Source: Spirochaetales bacterium (GTDB taxonomy: Bacteria > Spirochaetota > Spirochaetia > SZUA-6 > JAFGRV01). Taken from it: a DNA stretch of 64,000 nt. Below are positions 34,942 to 43,791 of the stretch, piece by piece (the stretch's first letter is position 1; every line of letters starts with the position of its first letter). A program made the position numbers and the translations under genes. The notes under the pieces were generated by a model. That model did not search any database. It was not told where the DNA came from and saw nothing but the letters and a program-made list of their open reading frames with translations. The DNA is taken from assembly GCA_016928415.1 (NCBI GenBank), contig JAFGKU010000124.1, positions 1 to 64,000 of the forward strand. Reading direction: 5' to 3'.

Positions 34942-36612
34942 TTATTTACTCTTGAGAACGTATATTCCATCCCAGTCCGGAGGCGGAGGATTTTGGACAT
35001 ACCCATTGCACCGCGCCATGAGGATTTTTGAAGGCATGTCATCCGGATTTTCCCTTAAAATACCGGCAAAACTCTGTGCCGCTCCCTTCCATTGCTTGGC
35101 GAAGTATAGTTCTATGGCCGAGTTAAAGGACTGGATGAGTTTGAGTGTCCCGGGCTGAACCTTTGCCTTTGAGGCCAGTAATTCATAGATGCGCAGTCCT
35201 TCCGTTTTGCCTTTTACGATTACCTTGTCAATAAGCCTGGTCGCCATGGTATCCTTCACTTCCTTATACGTGTTTTCCGTAATAAGAATCCCCGTACCGT
35301 AATGTTTGTTCAGGCCTTCCATCCTGCTGGCCACATTAGCCGGGTCACCCATCACCGTATAGTTGAACCTGCGCTCGTATCCAATATTCCCCACGATTAC
35401 TTCGCCCGTATTGATTCCGATCCGTGTGGACAATTCCATGATGCCCCGCTCCTTTAACTCCCTGTTGAAATTCCTTAAAAATTCCTTGGTGGCCAGGGCG
35501 CCTTCACAGGCGTAATACGCATGTTTTTCCACATCCAGGGGGGCATTCCAGAAAGCCATGATGCAATCACCTATGTATTTATCAATGGTGGCCTTGTTAT
35601 TAATCAGGGTCTCCGTCATGCCTGAAAAATATTTGGCCAGAATTTTTATCAATTCCTCGGGTTTCATCGACTCCGCGAAGGTGGTGGAATCCTTTATATC
35701 CGAAAAATAAATTGTCAAAACACGTTTCTCCCCGCCCAAAACCGCTTCTTTTTTGAGTGCAATCAGCTGCTTCACGAGGTCCGAAGGTACATACTTCTGA
35801 AACGACCGCAGACTGGCCTTGACATTGTCAACCGTGTTGTCAATGCTCTTGATTTCCCTGAATACCGTTTTCAGATTGAGTGTGTCCTCAAACCGGTATT
35901 CCCGGATCCGGCTTATGTCCTTTTCGAGAAGGCTCAAGGGACTGGTAATCCTGCTGGAAAGGAACATGGAGATCAGAATTCCGAAAACAATGACCCCTGC
36001 CGTAATAAGCATAATTATCAGGAGTACCTGGTTCTCATAATCCAGAACCGTTTTCGCGGAAATATCGATTCCCAGTATGCCGGCAAACGCACCGCCGGCT
36101 GTTTTAACCGGCGCGTATCCCGATATCCACACACCCCATTCATCCTCGGCGAATTTCGACTCTATATAGATCCCGTCCCTGTTCCGGAACACATCCTCCA
36201 TCTCCCGGGTGGCATCCGAGTAAACTTCCCCTATGTCCGCACGGGAAGAAGGATCCGGGTCGCCGTCAACGGCAAAGGCGTATTCCCCCTTATCGTTCAG
36301 TTTCATGGTGTATGCATACCTTACGTCGGTAGCATTCTCCCTCAGGTAGGAAAGGGAGTTGAATATTCTCTTGTATGCCTCCGTTCCCTCCCGCGCAGGT
36401 GAATCGATCGTAATCAGGTCATCTCCGCCGATTGCAGGAATTCCCATTGCAAGGATGTCATGCATCCGTTTTACCAGGTCTGTTCGCATGGCCTGCTTAA
36501 CGGTGAAAAAAGACAGGATGCTCAAGGCGACGCTGGTAATCACTATGATGAGAATGAAAGCAGTGGAAATACCTATATTGATACTGACAAAAAAACGCTT
36601 GCCTTTACCCAT
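34942..36612 (-). CDS. class III adenylate/guanylate cyclase with Cache-like sensor and HAMP
   Basis: About 556 residues from the ATG 36612 (GGGGAGG upstream). TM1 is at about 10-35, a single Cache-like periplasmic domain runs to about 195 (WGVWISGYAPVKTAGGAFAGILGIDI), then TM2, HAMP and a coiled coil. The catalytic domain has metal-binding FSDIKDSTTF and KYIGDCIMAFWNAP, plus NYTVMGDPANVASRME. It should make cAMP or cGMP; the substrate-defining residues cannot be assigned with certainty by eye. The C-terminal 60 residues look helical (TPR-like). One base separates it from the holA stop, and the CULT gene follows after 17 bases. Confidence 0.93.
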   Translation of the reverse strand: MGKGKRFFVSINIGISTAFILIIVITSVALSILSFFTVKQAMRTDLVKRMHDILAMGIPAIGGDDLITIDSPAREGTEAYKRIFNSLSYLRENATDVRYAYTMKLNDKGEYAFAVDGDPDPSSRADIGEVYSDATREMEDVFRNRDGIYIESKFAEDEWGVWISGYAPVKTAGGAFAGILGIDISAKTVLDYENQVLLIIMLITAGVIVFGILISMFLSSRITSPLSLLEKDISRIREYRFEDTLNLKTVFREIKSIDNTVDNVKASLRSFQKYVPSDLVKQLIALKKEAVLGGEKRVLTIYFSDIKDSTTFAESMKPEELIKILAKYFSGMTETLINNKATIDKYIGDCIMAFWNAPLDVEKHAYYACEGALATKEFLRNFNRELKERGIMELSTRIGINTGEVIVGNIGYERRFNYTVMGDPANVASRMEGLNKHYGTGILITENTYKEVKDTMATRLIDKVIVKGKTEGLRIYELLASKAKVQPGTLKLIQSFNSAIELYFAKQWKGAAQSFAGILRENPDDMPSKILMARCNGYVQNPPPPDWDGIYVLKSK

Positions 36613-36613
36613 A

Positions 36614-37633
36614 TTATCCTCCCCCGTACCATCCGGTTTTGTCAACAGAGGGTGTCCGCCCTCCCCGCATAATACTCTGATATAAAAAAATTTTTAAAAG
36701 CGCTTTATGAATTTCCGCCCTTTCCGAACGCAGTTTTTTTTCGGTTTCCAGGGCCAGTATAAGGACGCCGTTCACATCCGCGTAAGAATAATTTTTATCC
36801 GCCTCCAGAAAAAGCTTCTGGCTCTTTTTAAAGCGAATATTCAAACGGGCAAAAAGTTCCGATCTGGAAAAATTCTCCAGGCTCAACTGTTTAAACGCCA
36901 TCAGGTTTCTGATCTGGTATAATAACCCGCTTAAAAGCGCCGCATAGGTTACCTCGCCGGCCAGTAAAATTTTATCCAATGTTTCCAGGGCGGCCACAAA
37001 ATCGCGTGATGCGAACCTTTCGAAAAGCGTGAAAGGGTTTTCCTCCCTGCTGTGAAAAACAAGCGATTCAATGTCATCCAGGGTTATCATTGAACCCGGC
37101 TTATAGTAGGTGACGAGTTTTTGACATTCCGTTCTCAGGTCTTTCGTATTGTTTTCCACCGCCTCAAGAAGATAATTCAGGACGTCGGGTTCAATTTTAA
37201 ACTGCCGTTGTTTGAAGAAAGTGAAAAGCCAGTTCCTCTTCTGGCTCTCATTGAGCTCCCAGAAAATGACACGGTTCGACGCCGGTATGGCATCGGAAAT
37301 TTTCCTGCTGACTTCCCCTATGCTTTCCGATACCAGTATAAGGGTGGTTTTCCTGTTCGGATTCTTGAGATAATCCACAAGTATATTCAGATCCTGCTGT
37401 TTTTTAACCTGCTCCACGCCGGAAAGGATCATGATGATATATTGTGAAAAAAGGGAACCGGTCAACAGCTTCGATATCAGGTCCGGCAGTTTGGCTTCAA
37501 AAAAATAATACCTTTGAATCTCCGGTTTCTCACCGGCCGCCTTGCCGATTTTTTTTACGAGTTTCTGGATGTAAAGGCCTTTCTCCCCCTCTTCCGGCCC
37601 AAGAAGGAGAAACAGGGACATATCGTTAAGCAT
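36614..37633 (-). CDS. holA: DNA polymerase III delta subunit
   Basis: 339 residues. The clamp-loader delta subunit opens the beta clamp. Seen: FLLLGPEEGEKGLYIQKLVKKI (the degenerate N-terminal ATPase-like fold), DYLKNPNRKTTLILVSE, the helical LNYLLEAVENNTKDLRTECQKL, and the C-terminal collar region with LARLNIRFKKSQKLFLEADKNYSYADVNGVLILALETEKKLRS. The ATG overlaps the lexA stop by eight bases with AAGG upstream, so it is coupled to the SOS regulator, an uncommon but plausible DNA-maintenance pairing. Confidence 0.88.
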   Translation of the reverse strand: MLNDMSLFLLLGPEEGEKGLYIQKLVKKIGKAAGEKPEIQRYYFFEAKLPDLISKLLTGSLFSQYIIMILSGVEQVKKQQDLNILVDYLKNPNRKTTLILVSESIGEVSRKISDAIPASNRVIFWELNESQKRNWLFTFFKQRQFKIEPDVLNYLLEAVENNTKDLRTECQKLVTYYKPGSMITLDDIESLVFHSREENPFTLFERFASRDFVAALETLDKILLAGEVTYAALLSGLLYQIRNLMAFKQLSLENFSRSELFARLNIRFKKSQKLFLEADKNYSYADVNGVLILALETEKKLRSERAEIHKALLKIFLYQSIMRGGRTPSVDKTGWYGGG

Positions 37634-38237
37634 AGGACCTTATGACACAGGCAAGCCTGCCTACAATTCTTACATCTGTTGTATAGATGGGTGAAAAACG
37701 CGGGTTCGCGGATTGAAGCCTGACCCTGTTCGTTTCTTTATACAGTTTCTTGAGAGTCACCGAGTCATCTAACATGGCAACTACGATCTGGCCGTTTTCG
37801 GCATCATTCTGCTGGCGGATGACGGCAATGTCCCCTTCCAGTATTCCGGCGTCCTTCATGCTGTCACCCTTGACGTTCAGGGCAAAATGAATGCCGCTCC
37901 CCAGGAACTGCGAAGGGACATCAATTGTACCATCAAGGTTTTCCGCGGCTAAAAGCGGTTTCCCGGCGGCCACGTTCCCGAGAAGCGGGACTTTTTTCAC
38001 AGGCTCGTCATCGGATGATGATTCATCATCCATGACCTCCAGGGCCCTGAATTTGGACAGAATGCATTTTATCCAGCCTTTTTTCTCGATTGCCTTGATG
38101 TGGTCATAACTTCCCTTGACGGAAATATCGAAATTATCCGCCACCTCCCGGAACGTCGGCGGATATTTATGGTCACCGATAAATGATTTAATAAAAGTGA
38201 AAATTTCATTCTGACGCGGTGTAAGATTTTTTTTCAT
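37626..38237 (-). CDS. lexA: LexA SOS repressor
   Basis: 203 residues from ATG 38237 (AAGGTGG upstream); the GTG at 38252 in the track overlaps the ntrX stop and is less likely. N-terminal winged helix: LTPRQNEIFTFIKSFI and PPTFREVADNFDIS. Self-cleavage site Ala-Gly in GNVAAGKP; catalytic Ser in GDSMKDAGI and Lys in SVTLKKLYKE. Represses DNA-damage genes until RecA promotes cleavage. It is encoded between ntrX and holA, all co-directional with overlaps or very short gaps. Confidence 0.95.
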   Translation of the reverse strand: MKKNLTPRQNEIFTFIKSFIGDHKYPPTFREVADNFDISVKGSYDHIKAIEKKGWIKCILSKFRALEVMDDESSSDDEPVKKVPLLGNVAAGKPLLAAENLDGTIDVPSQFLGSGIHFALNVKGDSMKDAGILEGDIAVIRQQNDAENGQIVVAMLDDSVTLKKLYKETNRVRLQSANPRFSPIYTTDVRIVGRLACVIRSYA

Positions 38238-38248
38238 AAGGCCACCTT

Positions 38249-39616
38249 TCACCGTTTGACTTTAATGCCAAACTTTTTGACTTTCCCATGCAAATTGCTG
38301 GGATATATCCCCAAAACCTGTGCCGTTTTAGAGATATTGTAATCATTCTCCTTCAGCTTCCTCAATATGAATTCCTTTTCAAAATAATCCTTTGCGTCAT
38401 TCAGCTTCATGGAGTCGTACTCACCAGCAACAGTGTCCTTCTCAAGCACCTCCTTGTTGAAAAGGTACTTTTCAACCGTACCCAGGGAAATTATTTCCTC
38501 ATCTGACATAATGTTAATACGTTCAATAAAATTTTTCAATTCTCTTATGTTCCCCGGCCAGTCATATTTCTTTAAAAATTCCATGGCTCCCGGGTCAAAA
38601 GAACGCGGTTCCGGCAACGAGGCCTTTTTGAATTTCTTCATAAAATAATCGACCAGTTCTTCCATGTCATCGATTCTTTCCCTCAGGGGAGGAAGAAAAA
38701 TCGGAATAACATTCAACCGGAAATAGAGATCTTCGCGGAAACGCCCCGCCTTTATCTCTTCTTCAATATTTTTATTCGTTGCGGTGATGAACCTGATATC
38801 CACGGACAAGGTATTTTCACCCCCGATGCGTTCAAATTTCTGTTCCTGAACGGCCCGCAATACCTTGGCCTGCGTGCTTAACGACATATCGGCGATCTCA
38901 TCAAGGAAGAGCGTGCCCTTGTGGGCCAGCTCAAATTTACCTTTTCTCGTGGCCACGGCGTTGGTAAAAGCGCCTTTCTCGTGCCCGAAGAGCTCGCTTT
39001 CAATGAGGGTTTCAGGTATGGCGGCGCAATTCACCTCTACAAACGGCCCTTTTGCCCGGTCACTTTTCCTGTGAATTTCCTTGGCGACAAGCTCCTTGCC
39101 GGAGCCGTTCTCCCCCAAAATCATGATCCGGGAACTGGATTTCGCACTTTGATCTATCAATTCCCTGATCTTGATAATGCCCGGGCTGTTCCCTATCATC
39201 CGTTCTTCCATCACCAGTGAATTTTTCAAATTCCTGTTTTCCTGTTTCAGATCCTCTATTTTAAGGGCATTTCTCACTACGGTGATCGTTTTATCAAGTG
39301 ATAACGGTTTTTCAAGAAAATCAAACGCCCCCATCTTTACCGCCTTGACGGCGAGATTGATGTTGGCATGCCCGGAAATGATGATGACCTCGAGGTCCTG
39401 GTATTCCTCCTTGATTTTCTTTAAAACATCCATACCGCCCATGTTGGGTAGCCAGACATCCAGAATGACGAGGTCTACCATTTCCCTTTCAAGAACGCCT
39501 AATCCCTTTATACCGTCCTCGGCAAGAAAAATCCTGTAGCCCTCATCGGCCAGTACATCCTTTAAAACGTTTCTGATTCCGGGTTCATCATCTATAATTA
39601 ATATTGCAGTCATCAA
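38249..39616 (-). CDS. ntrX: NtrX-like sigma-54 activator (response regulator)
   Basis: 455 residues. Receiver domain (1-120) with IIDDEPG and phospho-acceptor Asp in VILDVWLP; AAA+ domain with Walker A GENGSGKE, Walker B GTLFLDEI and arginine finger region; C-terminal Fis-type helix-turn-helix NDYNISKTAQVLGIYPSNLHGKV. The sigma-54-contacting loop reads GAFTNA instead of the consensus GAFTGA. It partners with the NtrY-like kinase 35 bases upstream. Targets may include the -24/-12 promoter found at 62.1 kb. Confidence 0.9.
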   Translation of the reverse strand: MMTAILIIDDEPGIRNVLKDVLADEGYRIFLAEDGIKGLGVLEREMVDLVILDVWLPNMGGMDVLKKIKEEYQDLEVIIISGHANINLAVKAVKMGAFDFLEKPLSLDKTITVVRNALKIEDLKQENRNLKNSLVMEERMIGNSPGIIKIRELIDQSAKSSSRIMILGENGSGKELVAKEIHRKSDRAKGPFVEVNCAAIPETLIESELFGHEKGAFTNAVATRKGKFELAHKGTLFLDEIADMSLSTQAKVLRAVQEQKFERIGGENTLSVDIRFITATNKNIEEEIKAGRFREDLYFRLNVIPIFLPPLRERIDDMEELVDYFMKKFKKASLPEPRSFDPGAMEFLKKYDWPGNIRELKNFIERINIMSDEEIISLGTVEKYLFNKEVLEKDTVAGEYDSMKLNDAKDYFEKEFILRKLKENDYNISKTAQVLGIYPSNLHGKVKKFGIKVKR

Positions 39617-39651
39617 GGCCTCTTTAAAAAAAACTCCCCTGTGCCGTTATT

Positions 39652-41418
39652 CTATTCTCCGAACGGGAGATCGATAAAGAAAGTTGTTCCCACTCCCTTT
39701 TTACTTTCGAACCATATATTTCCATTATGATCAAAAACTATCCTTTCTACAATAGATAATCCCAAACCGGTACCATCTTTTTTAGTGGTAAAGTAAGGAT
39801 TAAATATCATATCACGGTACTCTTCATCAATACCGGTTCCCGTGTCCATAATTTGCAGCCTGAAATACCTTAAAAGGCCCTTTCGCACCTCATCGCCGTT
39901 TACCACTATTTTACCGCCCTCCGGCATGGCGTGGATGGAATTCTTGAACAGGTTGCCTATGACATGTTTTATCTGATTCGGATCTATGTTAAGTACGACC
40001 GATTCATTGAGTAAATCCAGATCAATGGTAACATTCTGTGAAACGCTCCTGTATATTTCGGCTACTTCCGCGAAAAGATCCTTCAAATTCACCTTTTCCT
40101 TTTTCAAATCCGGCAGGCGGGTGAATTCCTTGAATTCGATTAAAAGCCGGTCCAGGTTATTCACCTCGTTTATAATGGCGGAGATGGCAGAATCGAGCAT
40201 TAATTCAAAGCCCTCACGGTCGCCATGATACTTTTTCAGAATCCTTTCTGCCGAGAGCCTGATCGGCGTCAGGGGATTCTTGATTTCGTGGGCCAGCCTT
40301 TTGGCGATTTCCTGCCATGCGGCGTGCCGTTCCGCATGCACCAGTTTCTTTTTTGACGCTTCCAGTTCCGCCACCATCGTATTAAAGGAATTGACGAGAA
40401 TGGAAAGCTCATCACTCGCCTTTATAAGCACGCGGTAGGAAAAATCTCCCTCGGCCACGCGCTGTATGGCATCCTCCAGGTGAACGATCGGCCGGATAAT
40501 TTCGTCGGTCAACAGGAAACTCACCAGGATCGACAGCAGGAAAATGGGGAACGAAAAAATAATATAAAATATAACGACCACCAGTCCGAAAACGTCCTTG
40601 TAATTATCAAGCTGCTTGAATGCAATGCGAGCGGCGGTGATGCTCTTGGCGTAATTATTGAATTCCTGTTTTAAAATCGTTCCTACGATGACATAATAAT
40701 TCCGGCCGCCGGATGCAGCTGGAATGATTGCCCTTAATATACTCAAATCTTCCTTTTCTTCCCTGGGTAAAAACCCGGATTTCCCCCTTACCTGGTTAAA
40801 ATCGGTTATTCGCGCCTTTGGGGAATCTCCCCTGTAAAAAAGTTCTTTGCCGCCTTCGGTGAAAACCTGTATCATGTTCAGGGACGGGTTAACACTTGAT
40901 ATGCGTTTAAACGCGGCGCCGGGGTCATGCCCGAGGTCCGAAAAGAAATAAGGCAAAACCGGGCTGTCCATGAACGATTTTAAATTTTCCACCCGGTCCG
41001 AATAATAATCCAGGCAAACCTGCAGCCCGCCTTCCAGCGCATCCACAACACGAATGGCAAACCAGAATTTAATACTGGAATTAATGAAGGTGATGGACAG
41101 AATGGCCTGCGGGATCAGCGAAAAAAGGGCGACAAACGCGAAAAACAGGATCAAACGCGTCTTGAGCCGCGCCCCCGGCCGTCTTACAGACCGCTCCCTG
41201 ATCAGCTTGACAATATTGACCACGATAGCGCCCAGCAGAATCAGGGGAAGAATGATTGAAGCGGCTATAATAACAAAATTAATCAGGGGATTGGCCAGAA
41301 TGATGTTCGATAATATCTGTTGAGAGAAAAAAAGGATCAGGCCTATAAGTAAAATATAAAAAAGGGTAAGGACAATGAGACCTGTGGGCGTGGAACTGCG
41401 GGACAGGCGTATTTTCAT
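39652..41418 (-). CDS. ntrY: NtrY-like membrane histidine kinase
   Basis: 588 residues. Three or so N-terminal helices, an extracytoplasmic region (about 120-280), a further helix, HAMP (DEIIRPIVHLEDAIQRVAEGDFSYRV), then the kinase core. The phospho-accepting His is in AKRLAHEIKNPLTPIRLSAERI; N-box HVIGNLFKNSIHAM, G1 DTGTGID and G2 GTGLGLSIVERI are all intact. No clear PAS domain was seen, unlike many NtrY proteins. It phosphorylates the downstream NtrX. The gene starts six bases after the DUF4390 stop. Confidence 0.92.
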   Translation of the reverse strand: MKIRLSRSSTPTGLIVLTLFYILLIGLILFFSQQILSNIILANPLINFVIIAASIILPLILLGAIVVNIVKLIRERSVRRPGARLKTRLILFFAFVALFSLIPQAILSITFINSSIKFWFAIRVVDALEGGLQVCLDYYSDRVENLKSFMDSPVLPYFFSDLGHDPGAAFKRISSVNPSLNMIQVFTEGGKELFYRGDSPKARITDFNQVRGKSGFLPREEKEDLSILRAIIPAASGGRNYYVIVGTILKQEFNNYAKSITAARIAFKQLDNYKDVFGLVVVIFYIIFSFPIFLLSILVSFLLTDEIIRPIVHLEDAIQRVAEGDFSYRVLIKASDELSILVNSFNTMVAELEASKKKLVHAERHAAWQEIAKRLAHEIKNPLTPIRLSAERILKKYHGDREGFELMLDSAISAIINEVNNLDRLLIEFKEFTRLPDLKKEKVNLKDLFAEVAEIYRSVSQNVTIDLDLLNESVVLNIDPNQIKHVIGNLFKNSIHAMPEGGKIVVNGDEVRKGLLRYFRLQIMDTGTGIDEEYRDMIFNPYFTTKKDGTGLGLSIVERIVFDHNGNIWFESKKGVGTTFFIDLPFGE

Positions 41419-41424
41419 TATTTT

Positions 41425-42027
41425 CTACAATCCCTCGCTTGCATTGATATCGGACCTTATCCAGCCCGATGTCAGGTTCATTGAACCGAACAGTGTAATG
41501 ATATGCAGCGGGGGTTCAAATTTAACCGGTGAGAGTCCTATCCTGGCCTGGACATAGTACTCGCTGAAATTATCGCGGTTGATCTCCGCCAGACGGTAAT
41601 TCGATATCACGAAATAATTTTTCAGGAAATCAAAGATCGATCCGTATTCCGAATAACCGGAATTTTTCTTTTGAATAACATATGTCTGCGAAAAGAAATC
41701 CCGGTATCCCGTATACGACTCCTCTTTCTCAAGAATAAGCTGGTCCCCAAGGAAGGCAAACAGGCCTTTTGCTTTCTTGTAAAGCCTGAACTGGAAGGAG
41801 ATTTCACTTTTAAATCCATCGTTCAGACTCGGGATGAATTCCTGGGATTCATCCCACTCAAGTGCCGCCGTCACCTTTAATTCAAAATTGTCCATTCTTG
41901 CCGACAACACCGTATTGAACAGCGGATAAACTTTAGGGATTGAAAAGCAGCCGAAAAAAAATACAAGCATCAGGACCGGGGTTAAAGAGGATTTTCGGGT
42001 TTCCTTTACCACACACGCAAAATTCAA
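41425..42027 (-). CDS. DUF4390-type exported/membrane protein
   Basis: About 200 residues from a TTG at 42027, one base after the ptsH stop, with GAGGAAGAG just upstream; the track's longer start would lie inside ptsH. A signal anchor TPVLMLVFFFGCF is followed by an all-beta domain (NTVLSARMDNFELKVTAALEWDE, SFQFRLYKKAKG, YVIQKKNSGYSEYGS, YYVQARIGLS). This matches DUF4390, which often precedes ntrY. It may be a sensory or envelope partner of the kinase; function unknown. Confidence 0.75.
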   Translation of the reverse strand: MNFACVVKETRKSSLTPVLMLVFFFGCFSIPKVYPLFNTVLSARMDNFELKVTAALEWDESQEFIPSLNDGFKSEISFQFRLYKKAKGLFAFLGDQLILEKEESYTGYRDFFSQTYVIQKKNSGYSEYGSIFDFLKNYFVISNYRLAEINRDNFSEYYVQARIGLSPVKFEPPLHIITLFGSMNLTSGWIRSDINASEGL

Positions 42028-42028
42028 C

Positions 42029-42295
42029 TTACTCTTCCTCGAATTTATTGTCGAAAAGACGGGATAAAACCTCCACAGCCTCCTTTTCATCCAAACCATC
42101 GGCTATAATTTTCAATACCGTCTGGTAAGTGGCGCCCAGACTGATTACTCCCATAATCGATTTGGCATTTATCTGTTCGGATCCCTTCTCCAGCAGAATC
42201 TTAGAGGCAAACTTGCTGGCTGTTTGAACCAGAAGAGCTGCCGGCCTGGCATGAATACCGGCCCGGTTCTTGATAGTCACTTTTTTTTCTGTCAT
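42029..42295 (-). CDS. ptsH: HPr phosphocarrier protein
   Basis: 88 residues. The EI-phosphorylated His is in GIHARPAALLV (His16 by count) and the HPrK-phosphorylated Ser in NAKSIMGVISLGA. No PTS EI or EII gene is in the window. Because hprK lies directly upstream, this HPr may be part of a regulatory rather than sugar-transport phosphorelay, as in other bacteria with incomplete PTS; that is inference. Gene order hprK-ptsH-DUF4390-ntrY-ntrX links carbon and nitrogen-type control. Confidence 0.96.
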   Translation of the reverse strand: MTEKKVTIKNRAGIHARPAALLVQTASKFASKILLEKGSEQINAKSIMGVISLGATYQTVLKIIADGLDEKEAVEVLSRLFDNKFEEE

Positions 42296-42400
42296 CCTAA
42301 CTGGGAACCCCTGATACCTTTATATTATCGCAAGCAATATAGTTATATAGTTTTTAACTAACTACATTCTATTTATATAACGCTTCTCTCTATCAACATA

Positions 42401-43384
42401 TTATTTATATAAATGCTTTTCTTCGAGAAAGAAAGTCCTGGCGCTTTTGGTTTCAAGCCAATTCATCACATTCCGGCTGAATTCCTTCGTGGAGTGATAT
42501 CCCATCCGCTTGAGTCTTTCATTCATTGCCGCGGTTTCTATGATGATCGGGATATTACGGCCCGGCTTGACCGGTATAACGAGAAAAGGCACCTTCACAT
42601 CAAGTATGTCCGTTGTTTCCTCGCTGCCGATCCTGTCGTAGATTTTATTGGCATCCCATTCTTCAAGCTGAACAACGAGCTGGATTCTTTTCTCGTCACG
42701 GATGGCGCCGACACCGAATAAGTGGGTAATATTGATGATACCGAGTCCCCTTATTTCCATGTGATGGCTTATCACCACGCTTGCTCCCTTGCCGAATAAA
42801 ATATTGCCGCTGACACACCGTATGTTTATGGCGTCGTCGGCGACAAGCCGGTGCCCCCTTTCAATGAGCTCCAGGGCAATTTCACTTTTTCCCACGCCGC
42901 TGTCACCCCTGATAAGTATACCGACGCCGAATACCTCTACAAGCACGCCATGAACGGTCTGGTGCGGTGCGAACACGTCGGAGAGGACCCTTATGATACG
43001 CGCTGAAAATTCCGAAGAAGCGAGATCCGTCTGTAATACGGGACATTTCAATTTCTCGGCCAGGTCCAGTATGGTTTTACTTGGCTTGTATCCGTACGTA
43101 AATATACAGCAGGGCACTTCATACTGGAATATTTTGACAACCGTTTCCATATTCCCGTCTTTCTCCAGTTTGGCCAGGTAAGAATTCTCGCCCCTCCCGA
43201 ATACCTGGATCCTTTTATAGGCAAAATTTTCAAAAAAGCCGCACAAGGCCAGGCCGGGCCGGTCAATTTCAGGCACCGTGATTTCGCGGATGAGCCCGGG
43301 GCGTCCCGCGATGCATTTCAAATTCAGGGCATCATGTTCCTTCAGGTCAAGCTGGAGTAAATCGAGTACTGTAAATTTTTCCAT
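42401..43384 (-). CDS. hprK: HPr kinase/phosphorylase
   Basis: 327 residues. The N-terminal domain is about 1-130; the catalytic domain has Walker A GDSGVGKSEIALELI, followed by GHRLVADDAINIR and the HprK signature region MEIRGLGIINITHLFGVGAIR. It phosphorylates and dephosphorylates Ser of HPr in response to metabolites. The ATG is preceded by AGAGGTG, which overlaps a 12-base repeat also seen upstream of two other minus-strand genes. The 105 bases between it and ptsH are very AT-rich and promoter-like, with no clear single promoter. Confidence 0.96.
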   Translation of the reverse strand: MEKFTVLDLLQLDLKEHDALNLKCIAGRPGLIREITVPEIDRPGLALCGFFENFAYKRIQVFGRGENSYLAKLEKDGNMETVVKIFQYEVPCCIFTYGYKPSKTILDLAEKLKCPVLQTDLASSEFSARIIRVLSDVFAPHQTVHGVLVEVFGVGILIRGDSGVGKSEIALELIERGHRLVADDAINIRCVSGNILFGKGASVVISHHMEIRGLGIINITHLFGVGAIRDEKRIQLVVQLEEWDANKIYDRIGSEETTDILDVKVPFLVIPVKPGRNIPIIIETAAMNERLKRMGYHSTKEFSRNVMNWLETKSARTFFLEEKHLYK

Positions 43385-43390
43385 AGGACA

Positions 43391-43402
43391 CCTCTAAAAA
43401 CC
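43391..43402 (-). repeat. 12-base repeat GGTTTTTAGAGG, copy 1
   Basis: On the minus strand GGTTTTTAGAGG precedes the hprK start and contributes AGAGG to its ribosome site. The other exact copies are at 54447-54458 and 61979-61990. Confidence 0.6.
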
Positions 43403-43427
43403 TGTAACTTCAGCAGGTAGCCTCATA

Positions 43428-43721
43428 TTACTGATGTTTCTGAATTTTTGTTTTTTCCTTGTTTATTTTCTGCTCTATTTTCGTGATAAGTTTATCTATG
43501 CCTTCGTACATGTCAAAACTGTTAATTTCAACGTGAGCGGAATTTCCCCACCTGAAGTTGACGTTTGCTTCCACTTTATAATCAGATTTCTCCTTGATAA
43601 ACTTGAAAATAAGGTCAATAATATATTCTTTCGCAAATTCTATTTTATGCAATTTTTTTTCAACGTACTGCTTTATCTCATCGGTTACATCAAAATGTAT
43701 GGCACTGATTTCTAAATTCAT
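43428..43721 (-). CDS. hpf: short ribosome hibernation promoting factor
   Basis: 97 residues, the short HPF/YfiA type. The core MNLEISAIHFDVTDEIKQYVEKKLHKIEF, then VEANVNFRWGNSAHVEINSFDMYEGIDKLITKIEQKI is typical. It blocks the decoding centre and stabilises inactive ribosomes in starvation. It sits between rpoN and hprK, the order also known next to rpoN in proteobacteria. The ribosome site is AAGGAGG. Confidence 0.93.
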   Translation of the reverse strand: MNLEISAIHFDVTDEIKQYVEKKLHKIEFAKEYIIDLIFKFIKEKSDYKVEANVNFRWGNSAHVEINSFDMYEGIDKLITKIEQKINKEKTKIQKHQ

Positions 43722-43791
43722 GATTCCTCCTTACGATTATAAACAGCGCAATCAAATATAAGTGGATTTATAGATATAACTATCCATAAAT

